DNA from: an uncultured Phycisphaerales bacterium
GTDB lineage: Bacteria; Planctomycetota; Phycisphaerae; WQYP01
Direction: 5' to 3'
NCBI GenBank assembly: GCA_903845195.1
Contig: CAIMWO010000043.1
Location: 1 to 53,681, forward strand
DNA length: 53,681 nucleotides
Of the stretch, positions 33,902-41,837 are shown piece after piece. Under the pieces are notes generated by a model. The model had not been told where the DNA came from, searched no databases, and saw only the letters and a list, made by a program, of their open reading frames with translations. The number at the start of each line of letters is the position of its first letter. Position 1 is the stretch's first letter. A program made the position numbers and the translations under genes.

Positions 33902-35224
33902 TTAGATGAAGGGGAGCGTCTTGAAGTTGGCGCCGAGGATGCGGGCGCTGTCGGCGTGGAGCCAGCGATCGAGGATGCTGGCGTAGACGCAGCGGAAGTC
34001 GGTGTGAAATTTGAGGTCGCCTTTGTCGAGATCGGCGGGGTTGAGGGACGGGTGGTCGCCGACGATGCCGGCTTTGACGGGGGTGCCGAGGACGAAGAGG
34101 GGGGCGGCGGTGCCGTGGTCGGTGCCGCGGGAGGCATTTTCGGAGACGCGGCGGCCGAACTCGGAGAAGGTCATGACGAGGACCTTGCCGTCGTTACTTT
34201 GGGATTTGAGGTCTTTCATGAAGGCCGCGATGCCGTCGGAGAGCTGGGTCATGAGGCGGTCGTGCTGGGGCTTTTCGTTGGAGTGGTTGTCGAAGCCGCC
34301 GAGGGAGACGTAGTAGACGCGGGTCTTGAGTCCGCCGGCGATCATCTGGGCGACCATCTGCAGTTGCTGGCCGAAGGGGGTGGCGGGGTAGGCGATGCCA
34401 CCCTTGTACTTGGTGGAGACGGCGCGGATTTCGTCGGACGAGAGTTGGGCGTCGAGGGCGGTGCGTTCGAGAAAGTCGAGTGTGGGGTTGCCGGAGGAGG
34501 CAGCAATAAGGGGTGAGTCCTTGGTGCTGAGCGCGGGGTCGGGGGCGAGGTCGTTGATTTTGGTGAAGGTTTCTTTCATGCGTTTGTTGACGCTGCGATT
34601 GCCGGCGAACCATTGGTAGGCGTCGGGACGTTGGAAGGAGACGGCGGCGAATTTTCGGCCCTGGAGGGCGAGGGGTGCGGTGGCGCCGATGCTGACAGCG
34701 GCATCGGGCGCGGGATTGGATTTGGGGTCGTCTCCTTTGCACTGGGCGTCGAAGTAGCGGCCGAGCCAGCCATCCTTGGGGGGATTCTGCGGATCGGCCG
34801 TGTGCCAGATTTCCATGGAACGGAAGTGGGAGCGGTTGGGATTGGGATAGCCGACGCCCTGGATGACGGCGCAGTGTCCGGCATCGTAGAGGTCCTTGAT
34901 GGCGGTGAGATTGGGATGGAGGGCGATGCTGTTGTTCTTGCCGAGGGTGAGGAGGTCCTTGGTGATGGCGAGTTGGGGGCGGGCGCGGCGGTAATCGTCG
35001 TTGTCGAGGGGGATGACGGTGGCGAGGCCGTCGTTGCCGCCGGAGAGCTGGATGACCACGAGGATTTGTTCACCTTCACCGGCCGCGGATTGGGTGAGGG
35101 GGGAGTCTTTGGGGTTGTTCAGCGCGTAAACGGTGCGCTGCAGGAAGAGCGGCATGGTGGTGGCGGCGGAGAGGACGGTGAGGCCGCGGCGGAGGAAGAT
35201 GCGACGGGTGTGGAGGGTACTCAT
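33902..35224 (-). CDS. DUF1501 family protein (Tat-exported, sulfatase-like fold)
   Basis: A 440-residue DUF1501 protein. The N-terminus carries a twin-arginine signal (TRRIFLRRGLTVLSAATTMP). Segments typical of the family: LVVIQLSGGNDGLATVIPLD, LHPNLTAIKDLYDAGH, VIQGVGYPNPNRSHFRSMEIWHT, VMTFSEFGRRVSENASRGTDH and GTAAPLFVLG. The fold is related to alkaline phosphatases and sulfatases, but the enzymatic role is unknown. GGGAG sits ahead of the ATG at 35224. It lies directly downstream of a DUF1800 gene, the standard pair in planctomycetes, and they are likely co-expressed. Confidence 0.9.
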   Translation of the reverse strand: MSTLHTRRIFLRRGLTVLSAATTMPLFLQRTVYALNNPKDSPLTQSAAGEGEQILVVIQLSGGNDGLATVIPLDNDDYRRARPQLAITKDLLTLGKNNSIALHPNLTAIKDLYDAGHCAVIQGVGYPNPNRSHFRSMEIWHTADPQNPPKDGWLGRYFDAQCKGDDPKSNPAPDAAVSIGATAPLALQGRKFAAVSFQRPDAYQWFAGNRSVNKRMKETFTKINDLAPDPALSTKDSPLIAASSGNPTLDFLERTALDAQLSSDEIRAVSTKYKGGIAYPATPFGQQLQMVAQMIAGGLKTRVYYVSLGGFDNHSNEKPQHDRLMTQLSDGIAAFMKDLKSQSNDGKVLVMTFSEFGRRVSENASRGTDHGTAAPLFVLGTPVKAGIVGDHPSLNPADLDKGDLKFHTDFRCVYASILDRWLHADSARILGANFKTLPFI

Positions 35225-35273
35225 GTTCGGCTCCCGGATAACGTCCACGCAGGACTACTGCTCGAAAAAATTT

Positions 35274-35311
35274 CACCACAGAGGCACAGAGACACGGAGG
35301 ACGCACAGAGG
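35274..35311. repeat. Octamer-word repeat (CACAGAGG)
   Basis: Octamers CACAGAGG, CACAGAGA, CACGGAGG and, after three bases, CACAGAGG, at 35277, 35285, 35293 and 35304. It lies in the 141-base gap between the DUF1800 and DUF1501 genes. The leading TTCACCAC matches the start of the repeat at 39522. Confidence 0.7.
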
Positions 35312-35365
35312 TGGAGAAGATTTTGTGACTACTCAAGGACGCGAAGCAGGGTGACAAAGTGTGGG

Positions 35366-36904
35366 TCAACAGAGTTGATATTCGGCCATGGCCATGATGA
35401 GGTGGACGAAGGAGCGGATCTGGTTTTCGGCGTCGGGGGCGACGGGGTCGAAGGGGTGGGACTTGTCGTCGCCGGTGGCGTTGATGAATTCGATGAGGTC
35501 CTGGCGTTTGCGGGGGGCGAGCTTGTCGCAGAGGAGTTTCTTGATGTAGAGATCGACGACGGCGTCGGTGGTGGAGGCGGCGGCTTCGGCGAGGTCGATC
35601 TGGGGGGCCCAGCCGGAGTTGAACTCGTTGAACTGCGTGCGGACATCGGCGGCTTCGGGGCGTTTGCCGACGGCGGGGAGGCGGCCGGTGCCGAGGTAGG
35701 CCGGGAGATTGTAGCGTGCGAAGAGGGTGCTGGTGTTGATCCACGCGCGGCCGCCGTCCCAGCCTTTGACGGTGGGGGCGTTGAGGAGTTCCTGGCCCAT
35801 CATTTTGAGGGCGTTGTCGACGGCGCGGGGCTGGGCCATGTTGACGCCCAGCGCGCGGAGGCTGCCGACGACGAGTTGGACGGGGCTTTTGATCTGGCGG
35901 CGCATGACATCTTCGGAATAGAACCAGTTGGAGGAGAAGAGGACTTCAAGAACGGGCGCGAGCTCGAAGCGGCTGACTCTGACGGCGGCGGCGAGGCCGC
36001 TGGTGACTTCCGGCGGCGGATCATCGGCGCCGAAGAAGGTGGCGAGACGCCGGGCGATGTAAAGCGGGGTGGCGGGATGATCGAAGATGATGTTGATGAT
36101 GTCTTGGCCGTCGAAGTTGCCGGTACGACCGAGGAAGGTTTTGGCGCCATCATCGTGCTCGCGGCGGTTGAAGATGAATTGGTCGCCCAGGGCGGTCCAG
36201 CCGGTGAACGCGCGGGCGGATTCCTTGATGTCGGTCTCGGTGTAATTGCCGATGCCCATGGTGAAGAGTTCCATGAGTTCGCGGGCGTAGTTTTCGTTGG
36301 GGTGTTCCTTCTTGTTCTGGTTGTTGTTGAGGTATTCGAGCATGGCGGGGTCTTGGGAGATTTCGAGGGCGAGGGTTTTGTAGTTGCCGGCGGCGTGGCG
36401 GCGGAGGAGTTGGTTCTGCTTGTAGAGCAGGTAGGTGTTTTTGACGGTGGTATTGCTGGAGACGAAGAGGCCGTGCCAGAAGAGGGTGAGTTTTTCTTCG
36501 AGGGGGCGGGAGGTGCGGACCATGCGGTCGAGCCACCAGAGTTTCATTTCTTCGAACTTGAGGCGTTGGGCGCCCTGGCGAAGTTCAAAGAGGGCTTTGC
36601 GCTGGTCGGGGGTGAGATCGCGGAGGAGCTGAGCCTGTTCACCGAAGGCGCGTTTGCCGACGCCTTCTTTGCCGCCGGCGATGGGGCCGCTGAGTTCGCC
36701 GAACTCGAGGTCGGGGAGGTTGTTTTGAATGGAGTGGTAGCGGACGAGGTGTTCGACGGCTTTTTCGGGGCCGAGGGCGACGAGCTGTTCGATGTCGGCG
36801 CTAGAGCCGCCGAAGCCGGCGCGATTGAGGAGATGGGCGGCGCGGAAATAGTCCCAGCGTGGGGCGGAGGATTTCCAGAGAGGTTGAAGGGGGTTGTCGG
36901 GCAT
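35366..36904 (-). CDS. DUF1800 family protein
   Basis: A 512-residue DUF1800 protein. Visible parts: RAAHLLNRAGFGGSSADIEQ, MKLWWLDRMVRTSRPLEEKL, TLFWHGLFVSSNT, NENYARELMELFTMGIGNYT and FTGWTALGDQFIFNRREHD, all characteristic. The role is unknown; the family always occurs with DUF1501, usually in exported or cell-surface contexts. No Tat or Sec signal is obvious at the N-terminus. The DUF1501 gene follows after 141 bases, with an octamer repeat between. Conserved and complete. Confidence 0.9.
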   Translation of the reverse strand: MPDNPLQPLWKSSAPRWDYFRAAHLLNRAGFGGSSADIEQLVALGPEKAVEHLVRYHSIQNNLPDLEFGELSGPIAGGKEGVGKRAFGEQAQLLRDLTPDQRKALFELRQGAQRLKFEEMKLWWLDRMVRTSRPLEEKLTLFWHGLFVSSNTTVKNTYLLYKQNQLLRRHAAGNYKTLALEISQDPAMLEYLNNNQNKKEHPNENYARELMELFTMGIGNYTETDIKESARAFTGWTALGDQFIFNRREHDDGAKTFLGRTGNFDGQDIINIIFDHPATPLYIARRLATFFGADDPPPEVTSGLAAAVRVSRFELAPVLEVLFSSNWFYSEDVMRRQIKSPVQLVVGSLRALGVNMAQPRAVDNALKMMGQELLNAPTVKGWDGGRAWINTSTLFARYNLPAYLGTGRLPAVGKRPEAADVRTQFNEFNSGWAPQIDLAEAAASTTDAVVDLYIKKLLCDKLAPRKRQDLIEFINATGDDKSHPFDPVAPDAENQIRSFVHLIMAMAEYQLC

Positions 36905-36946
36905 GGGATCCTCGGGGACGTTTCAAAACCGCGAAGATACGACAAC

Positions 36947-36984
36947 GTAAATTAGCCACGAATGAACACTAATGAACATGAATA
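36947..36984. repeat. Decamer-word repeat, copy 2
   Basis: GTAAATTAGCC followed by decamers ACGAATGAAC and ACTAATGAAC and by ATGAATAG. It is 34/38 identical to the copy at 25690. It lies between the start of the DUF1800 gene and tmk. Confidence 0.7.
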
Positions 36985-37195
36985 GTCGAGGGTGGATGGA
37001 TTCGAGTGGGTATTGGATCGGGGTTCGTGTTGCTCCACTGGAAGTCCAACGCGGATGGGGGGCGGGAGTTGCAGGGGTGGCCTAGACAGTTGCAAAAAGA
37101 GGTGCGGCATTTTTGGAATGCGGGCAAAATGGGGCGGCGTGTTGACGGGTTTGGTGGGCGCCTCTACCATCGCCGAGAACATTGAGAAAGAGACT

Positions 37196-37900
37196 ATGGC
37201 AGAATCTGATTATCAGCGGTTGGCGGGGAAGTTTGTGGTGTTTGACGGGCCGGACGGCTGCGGGAAGACGACGCAGATGAAGCGGTTCCTCGAGAAGGCG
37301 GAGGGTGCGGGCGTGAGGATTCGCCGCTTCCGCGAACCGGGTGGGACGCCGATCGGGGAGCAGATTCGCGATCTGCTGCTGTCGACGAAGAACCAGGAAA
37401 TGGATATGCGGTGCGAGATGCTGCTGTACATGGCATCGCGGGCGCAGTTGGTGCAGGAGCAGATTCGCCCGGCATTGGAGGCGGGGGAGTGCGTGCTGGC
37501 GGATCGGTTTGCGTCGTCGACGCTGGCCTACCAGGGTGGCGGCGGCGGCTTGAGCAGCACCGCGATTCTGCAGGTGGCGGAGATTGCGGTGGATGGGGCG
37601 TGGCCGCACTTGACGGTGGTCTTCGATCTGCCGACAGACGTGGCGATGTCACGGCTGAATCCGCTTTGGGCGGCGGGGAAGAAACGCGGCGATGTGAATC
37701 AGAATCCGCTGTTCGATGACTCCGCAGTGAAAGATCGCATCGAACAGAGAGCCCGGGATTTCTTTGAGCGGGTGCGGGAAAATTACCTGTGGCAGGCCAA
37801 GCAGTGGCCGGAGCGGTACCGCGTGGTGGATGCGAGCAAGACGATCGCGCAAGTGGAGAAGCAGGTGATGAAGGTGGTGGGGGAGTTCTTTGGGGATTAA
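37196..37900 (+). CDS. tmk: Thymidylate kinase
   Basis: Tmk phosphorylates dTMP to dTDP in DNA precursor synthesis. The 234-residue protein has the P-loop FDGPDGCGKTTQ (residues 16-27), the DR(Y/F/H) motif ADRFASSTLAYQGGG, and the LID-like segment RLNPLWAAGKKRGD. The ATG at 37196 with GAGAAAGAG upstream was preferred to several upstream in-frame starts that give an unconserved leader. It converges on aroDE with a 4-base overlap of the 3' ends. All motifs are intact. Confidence 0.94.
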   Translation: MAESDYQRLAGKFVVFDGPDGCGKTTQMKRFLEKAEGAGVRIRRFREPGGTPIGEQIRDLLLSTKNQEMDMRCEMLLYMASRAQLVQEQIRPALEAGECVLADRFASSTLAYQGGGGGLSSTAILQVAEIAVDGAWPHLTVVFDLPTDVAMSRLNPLWAAGKKRGDVNQNPLFDDSAVKDRIEQRARDFFERVRENYLWQAKQWPERYRVVDASKTIAQVEKQVMKVVGEFFGD

Positions 37901-39492
37901 TCAGCCACGGAGAGTTTTTCCAACAAGACTTTTCGGAAGACATCGATGGGGGCGGGCTGGCCGGTGAAGGCTTCGAATTGGACGGCGGCCTGGCGGATGA
38001 ACATTTCGGTGCCGGGGATGGTTTTGGCGCCTTTGGTTTCGGCGAGTTGGAGGAACTTGGTGCTGAGGGGGTTGTAGACGGTGTCGAAGACGACGGTGTC
38101 GGGTGTCCAGGCGGGGTCGCCAACGATGGGGGAGGCGTCGATGTGGGGGTGCATGCCCAGGGGCGTGCAATTGATGTAGGCATCGCAGCAGGCGGAGCAG
38201 AGTTTTCCCCACGGTGCGGCAACGACTTTGCCGGTGTGGCCGTTGAAGTCAGCGGCCAGTGCGGCGGCTCTTTCCTCGGTGCGGTTGTAGATCACGACGG
38301 TTGCACCATAGGCGGCGAGACCGGCGACGATCGCGCGGGCGGCCCCGCCGGCGCCGATGACGGCGATGCGTTTGCCGGCGAGGTCTTCGCGTTTGGCTGC
38401 CGAGCCCCAGGCGGAAATAAGTGCGTCGAGGGAACCGGCGTAATCGGAATTAAAGCCGCGGAGGGAGTCGTCTTCATTCCAGACGAGGGTATTGATCGCG
38501 CCGATCCGGCGTGAGAGGTCGTCGATGTTGCCGCCGCATTGAGTGACATAGCGGAAGGCGTTTTCCTTGTGAGGGATGGTGACGGAGAGGCCGTGGAGGT
38601 TCATGCCGGGGCAATGACGCAGTGCATCGATCACGGCTGCGAACTGGTCGTACGCCGGTTCGATGGGCAGCGGCACGTAGATGCCATCGAAGCCGATCTT
38701 GCGAAAGCCGGCGTTATGAATGTGCGGGCTCAAGGAATGCCCGACGGGCCAGCCGATCACGCCGAAGGTTGGACTGCCGGGCTTCTGGCTTTGGAATTGG
38801 TAGAGATCGCGGATGTCGCGCACGGTGGGCTGGCCCGGTGCACTTTCGGAGCCGCGGGTTGTTGAGGCGAACGTGAAAGGTTGTTTGAATTTCGCGCCCA
38901 GCAGCCGCGAAAGCTGACCGAATTCGCCCATCGCGAGCGCAAGCAGCGGCCTGCCATGTTTGCGGCGCGTTTCGTCAACCAATCGCAGGGCATCGATCGC
39001 GTCGATCACGGAAGAGGCCCGCCACGCGATCTTTAGGACAGATGCAATCTGAATCGTCGCGAGTTCCGCGATGCGGCCTTCGACATCCGGCCGGCCGGAA
39101 AAATCGTGACTGGAGATGATCAATTGCGGCCCGCTGTTTCGCTCGACCTGCTGACAGACACGCTGCGCCATTTCGCGGATGGCGGCGGATTGCTTCCATG
39201 ATTCCAGTTCGAGATCGATATACGCAGCACCGGCAGATGCGGCTTGCGCGAACATGGCGGCGCGATCTTCAAACGACTTCTCATTCAAGCCGCCTTCCCA
39301 GGTGGGGCGGATGGTAACGATGACCGGGAGTTTGGCGGCGGCGAGGGCGGCGAGGAGTTGATCGGGTGTGGCGGTATCGGCGCGAAGCTCGATCATGCCG
39401 CTGGTACCGGCGAGAGCCGCTTCGGCGGCACGGATCTCGGTGAGCCAGTCATGGGTGGCGTTGATGAAGATGGGGATGCAAATGGGGGTCAT
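37897..39492 (-). CDS. aroDE: Bifunctional 3-dehydroquinate dehydratase (type I)/shikimate dehydrogenase
   Basis: A 531-residue fusion for two consecutive steps of the shikimate pathway: 3-dehydroquinate to 3-dehydroshikimate to shikimate. Residues about 1-225 are type I AroD: catalytic residues in MIELRADT (Glu35), SSHDF (His) and VLKIAW (Schiff-base Lys). Residues about 245-531 are AroE: FGVIGWPVGHSLSPHIHN, VTIPHKENA with catalytic Lys, GAGGAARAIVAGL for NADP binding, and FDTVYNP. Both catalytic sites are intact. AAGAAGG precedes the ATG. The gene lies downstream of nfo with 86 bases that include an inverted repeat. Fusions of this order also occur in plants and some bacteria, including Planctomycetota. 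Confidence 0.94.
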   Translation of the reverse strand: MTPICIPIFINATHDWLTEIRAAEAALAGTSGMIELRADTATPDQLLAALAAAKLPVIVTIRPTWEGGLNEKSFEDRAAMFAQAASAGAAYIDLELESWKQSAAIREMAQRVCQQVERNSGPQLIISSHDFSGRPDVEGRIAELATIQIASVLKIAWRASSVIDAIDALRLVDETRRKHGRPLLALAMGEFGQLSRLLGAKFKQPFTFASTTRGSESAPGQPTVRDIRDLYQFQSQKPGSPTFGVIGWPVGHSLSPHIHNAGFRKIGFDGIYVPLPIEPAYDQFAAVIDALRHCPGMNLHGLSVTIPHKENAFRYVTQCGGNIDDLSRRIGAINTLVWNEDDSLRGFNSDYAGSLDALISAWGSAAKREDLAGKRIAVIGAGGAARAIVAGLAAYGATVVIYNRTEERAAALAADFNGHTGKVVAAPWGKLCSACCDAYINCTPLGMHPHIDASPIVGDPAWTPDTVVFDTVYNPLSTKFLQLAETKGAKTIPGTEMFIRQAAVQFEAFTGQPAPIDVFRKVLLEKLSVAD

Positions 39493-39523
39493 TGCCTTCT
39501 TTCGTTTCGAGCGGGCCGATTTC

Positions 39524-39624
39524 ACCACCAAGACACCAAGGCACCAAGTTCTTCCTATTTCTTCTTATTGGAGCTTGGCTATGCAGTTGTTATCTGTTTC
39601 TTGGTGTCTTGGTGACTTGGTGGT
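39524..39624. repeat. Octamer-word inverted pair between nfo and aroDE
   Basis: Left arm 39524-39548 carries CACCAAGA, CACCAAGG, CACCAAG; right arm 39600-39624 is its inverted copy with 2 mismatches in 25. The spacer is 51 bases. The right arm encodes part of the C-terminal tail of Nfo (EPPSHQDTKK); the left arm lies in the aroDE leader, 32 bases from its start. Confidence 0.8.
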
Positions 39625-40505
39625 TCAATAAATTTTTCGAGCACAACTTTCTTTCCTGCGGTCAGTTTTCGCAGGATGGCGAGGTTCAGTTCGTCCCAGT
39701 CGCGGCCGTTGGGGGCTTGGTCCTTGGGGGTTTCGAGGATCTTCGGGACGCGGCGAAAGCGTGCATCTTGGCAGATCACGGCGAAGGCCTCAAGCCCGAT
39801 GTGGCCGCGGCCGATGTGCTCGTGGCGGTCGACGCGGCTGGCGAGGGGTTTCTTGGAATCGTTGAGGTGCCAGACTTTGACGCGGTCGGCGCCGATCACG
39901 CGGTCGAGTTCGGCAAGGACTTTCCGGGTGCTCTCGGCGGTGGACAGATCGTAGCCGGCGGCAAGGATGTGGCAGGTATCGACGCAGACGGCGACGCGGT
40001 CTTTGCGTTCGATGCCGGCGAGCATCTCGGCGATTTCTTCAAAGCGGTAGCCCAGAGTGGTGCCTTGGCCGGCAGTGGTTTCGAGACAGACGGTGACTTG
40101 GCCGTTTTTCTGCTGATCGAGCACGCGGTTCATGGCTTCGATGACGCGGGCGATGCCGGCGGGGATGCCGGAACCGACGTGGGCGCCGGGATGCGTGACG
40201 AGGCAGGCGATGCCAAGCTGATCGCAGCGGCGCATTTCCTCGGCGAAGGCATCGATGCTTTTTTGCCAGAGCTCTGGATTGGTGGCGCCGAGATTGATCA
40301 GGTAGGAATCGTGCGCGACGATGTGATTGAATTTCAGTCTCTCGGCGTGCGTACGGAATCCGCGGATGACGGCGTCGTCCAGCGGCTTGGCGTGCCACTG
40401 CTGCTGGTTCTTGGTAAAGACTTGTACCGTCTCCATGCCGTATTTTTCGGCATCGAGGAGAGCGTTGTGCATGGCGCCGGCGATGGAGAGGTGAGACCCG
40501 AACAT
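39579..40505 (-). CDS. nfo: Endonuclease IV (AP endonuclease)
   Basis: Zinc-dependent AP endonuclease of base-excision repair. The 308-residue TIM-barrel protein begins MFGSHLSIAGAMHNALLDAE and has the family metal residues in LETTAGQGT, VCVDTCHILAAGYD, KVWHLNDSKKPLASRVDRHE and ILETPKD. The last 15 residues (SHQDTKKQITTA region) extend past the usual end and come from the inverted word-repeat arm. The ATG at 40505 (GAAGGAAGG upstream) overlaps the stop of orfX as TAATG. A diverged partial copy of its 5' end is 1.1 kb upstream. Apparently complete and functional. Confidence 0.95.
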   Translation of the reverse strand: MFGSHLSIAGAMHNALLDAEKYGMETVQVFTKNQQQWHAKPLDDAVIRGFRTHAERLKFNHIVAHDSYLINLGATNPELWQKSIDAFAEEMRRCDQLGIACLVTHPGAHVGSGIPAGIARVIEAMNRVLDQQKNGQVTVCLETTAGQGTTLGYRFEEIAEMLAGIERKDRVAVCVDTCHILAAGYDLSTAESTRKVLAELDRVIGADRVKVWHLNDSKKPLASRVDRHEHIGRGHIGLEAFAVICQDARFRRVPKILETPKDQAPNGRDWDELNLAILRKLTAGKKVVLEKFIEPPSHQDTKKQITTA

Positions 40506-41566
40506 TACGAACCCTTCCTTCTTCGAGCAGAGCTCGGAGTCGTCAGGGATTTTGGGACCCGTTCGAGTGCTTCTTGAATCAGCCCGAGCGTCCGCAGCCG
40601 CTCTTCGGGTTTCGTCCAACCCCGTAGCGCGATGCTGGCCGGCATTCGTTCCCTTCCGATGGCAGCGAGCGCGAGCTTCTTCGTCTTCTCATCACAAAAG
40701 CCGCGAGTCTTTATAGCAGCGAAGGCAATAGCGATCAGCACATCATCGATAACCGCCACGGAATGTGCATTGTCTTGGAGCAAGTGAGTGACCGCCTTGG
40801 TATCGACGGTTCCAAGATCAACCACAGGTACACCCCAACGTGCCAGCAGCTTCGGCGCGAACATATGTGCCGCGGACTCTGCATTGCGTTCGTTCCAATC
40901 CAAGAAGTTGCTGAGAGTGTCCGATCCCGTGTCGTTACCGTGGGGCGAATACTCCTCGCACACATCCCAGAAGAATGGACTGTCAAGCAACTGGCGTGCA
41001 GTGGGGTGAAAATCCTCCCACTCCACTTCGAGTTGGTCCCACTCGCTCAAAGCAGCCCGACGAGCTTCATTCTCGGCGTCCAGCTTCAGCTTCAGCGCCT
41101 GCAGTTCTGCGTCCGTCCGCGGCGCTTGGGCGGCGAGCTTGGTGACGTCGGCGTGGTACCGCGCCACATCGAATTTGTCTGCCTTCTTGATGCGGGCGTC
41201 CAGCAATTTGAACCGCTGGGCGAGTTCGGTCAAGGCCTGTCTGAAGAGGTCAGCCGAGAGGAAGTCCCTTCGGTCGAGTAACGTCGCATCCGCGACCTCG
41301 GTTTCGTAGGTGAGATAGAAACGCCTCTTCTTGCGGGCGAACTTCAGGTAAGGGAGCGATGGCAGGAACCGAGAATGATACTCGTCGTACATCCTCTGCA
41401 GGCTGCCGTTTTTCATTTTACCGCCTCGGAAACACACGACGACTTCAATAGCTGAAAGACTCTCGCCGTAGCTACCGAGCGCGCTCTGCAAGTATGCCGC
41501 CACGACGTAGTAGATTGTACCACCCCCTCCAGAGGCGAATGCACGTGTCATCAAATCAATCTTCAC
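40505..41566 (-). CDS. Unknown protein inserted between two nfo 5' ends (orfX)
   Basis: A 353-residue protein that I do not recognise. It begins KIDLMTRAFASGGGGTIYYV (a possible amphipathic or beta start), continues with KFARKKRRFYLTYETEV, an alpha-helical, Lys/Arg/Glu-rich middle (about 110-190: RFKLLDARIKKADKF, TDAELQALKLKLDAENEARR) with coiled-coil character, then a globular C-terminal half with LLARWGVPVVDLGTVDTKAV and SVAVIDDVLIAIAFAAIKTRGF. A GTG start at 41566 with AGGAG at good distance is preferred; it overlaps the stop of the preceding nfo fragment by 2 bases (GTGA). The stop overlaps nfo by 1 base. Base composition differs from the flanks, consistent with a foreign origin. Confidence 0.7.
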   Translation of the reverse strand: MKIDLMTRAFASGGGGTIYYVVAAYLQSALGSYGESLSAIEVVVCFRGGKMKNGSLQRMYDEYHSRFLPSLPYLKFARKKRRFYLTYETEVADATLLDRRDFLSADLFRQALTELAQRFKLLDARIKKADKFDVARYHADVTKLAAQAPRTDAELQALKLKLDAENEARRAALSEWDQLEVEWEDFHPTARQLLDSPFFWDVCEEYSPHGNDTGSDTLSNFLDWNERNAESAAHMFAPKLLARWGVPVVDLGTVDTKAVTHLLQDNAHSVAVIDDVLIAIAFAAIKTRGFCDEKTKKLALAAIGRERMPASIALRGWTKPEERLRTLGLIQEALERVPKSLTTPSSARRRKGS

Positions 41567-41706
41567 GCTGGAATCTCCTGTTGCAGATGGCATTGGGGAG
41601 GCGCACAGTTCTTGGTGAAAACCCGTGCCGTCTCCATACCGTAGGATTCGGCATCGAGGAGGGCATTGTGCGTGGCACCGGCGATGGAGAGGTGGGAGCC
41701 GAACAT
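41563..41706 (-). pseudogene. Diverged 5' fragment of nfo
   Basis: A 47-codon frame begins MFGSHLSIAGATHNALLDAE and matches Nfo over its first 33 residues (29/33 identical), then departs after FTKN. At DNA level 84 of 99 bases match. Eight of the differing bases are silent. It ends in TGA overlapping the GTG of orfX. A possible ribosome-binding site (AGGA) precedes it, so it may still be translated as a leader peptide coupled to orfX. It is either a broken copy or the left border of an insertion. Confidence 0.8.
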
Positions 41707-41717
41707 CAGAATTCCTA

Positions 41718-41751
41718 TTGTTCAGTACAGATTGTTCATTGCTCATTGGCG
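41718..41751. repeat. Heptamer-word repeat (TTGTTCA) upstream of the nfo fragment
   Basis: Heptads in register: TTGTTCA, GTACAGA, TTGTTCA, TTGCTCA, TTGGCG, in the 131-base gap between the short nfeD gene and the nfo fragment. Confidence 0.7.
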
Positions 41752-41837
41752 TGTGTGACGGCGATCTGAACGTGTGTTCATTTTACGAAGGGGCAAGAAA
41801 CAATCCACCAGGCCCCATCGCTGTGAACTGAAAATAT

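Noticed and set aside
34613..36955. A 780-codon plus-strand open frame
   Set aside because: It is antisense to the DUF1501 and DUF1800 genes, is Gly/Glu/Val-rich without a motif, and arises from the G-rich plus strand.
39493..39578. Simple terminator behind nfo
   Set aside because: The arms are 51 bases apart, no T-run follows the stem, and aroDE lies directly downstream on the same strand.
41580..41746. Longer N-terminus for orfX starting at 41746
   Set aside because: It would translate the nfo fragment out of frame; the GTG at 41566 has a good ribosome-binding site and overlaps the fragment's stop.
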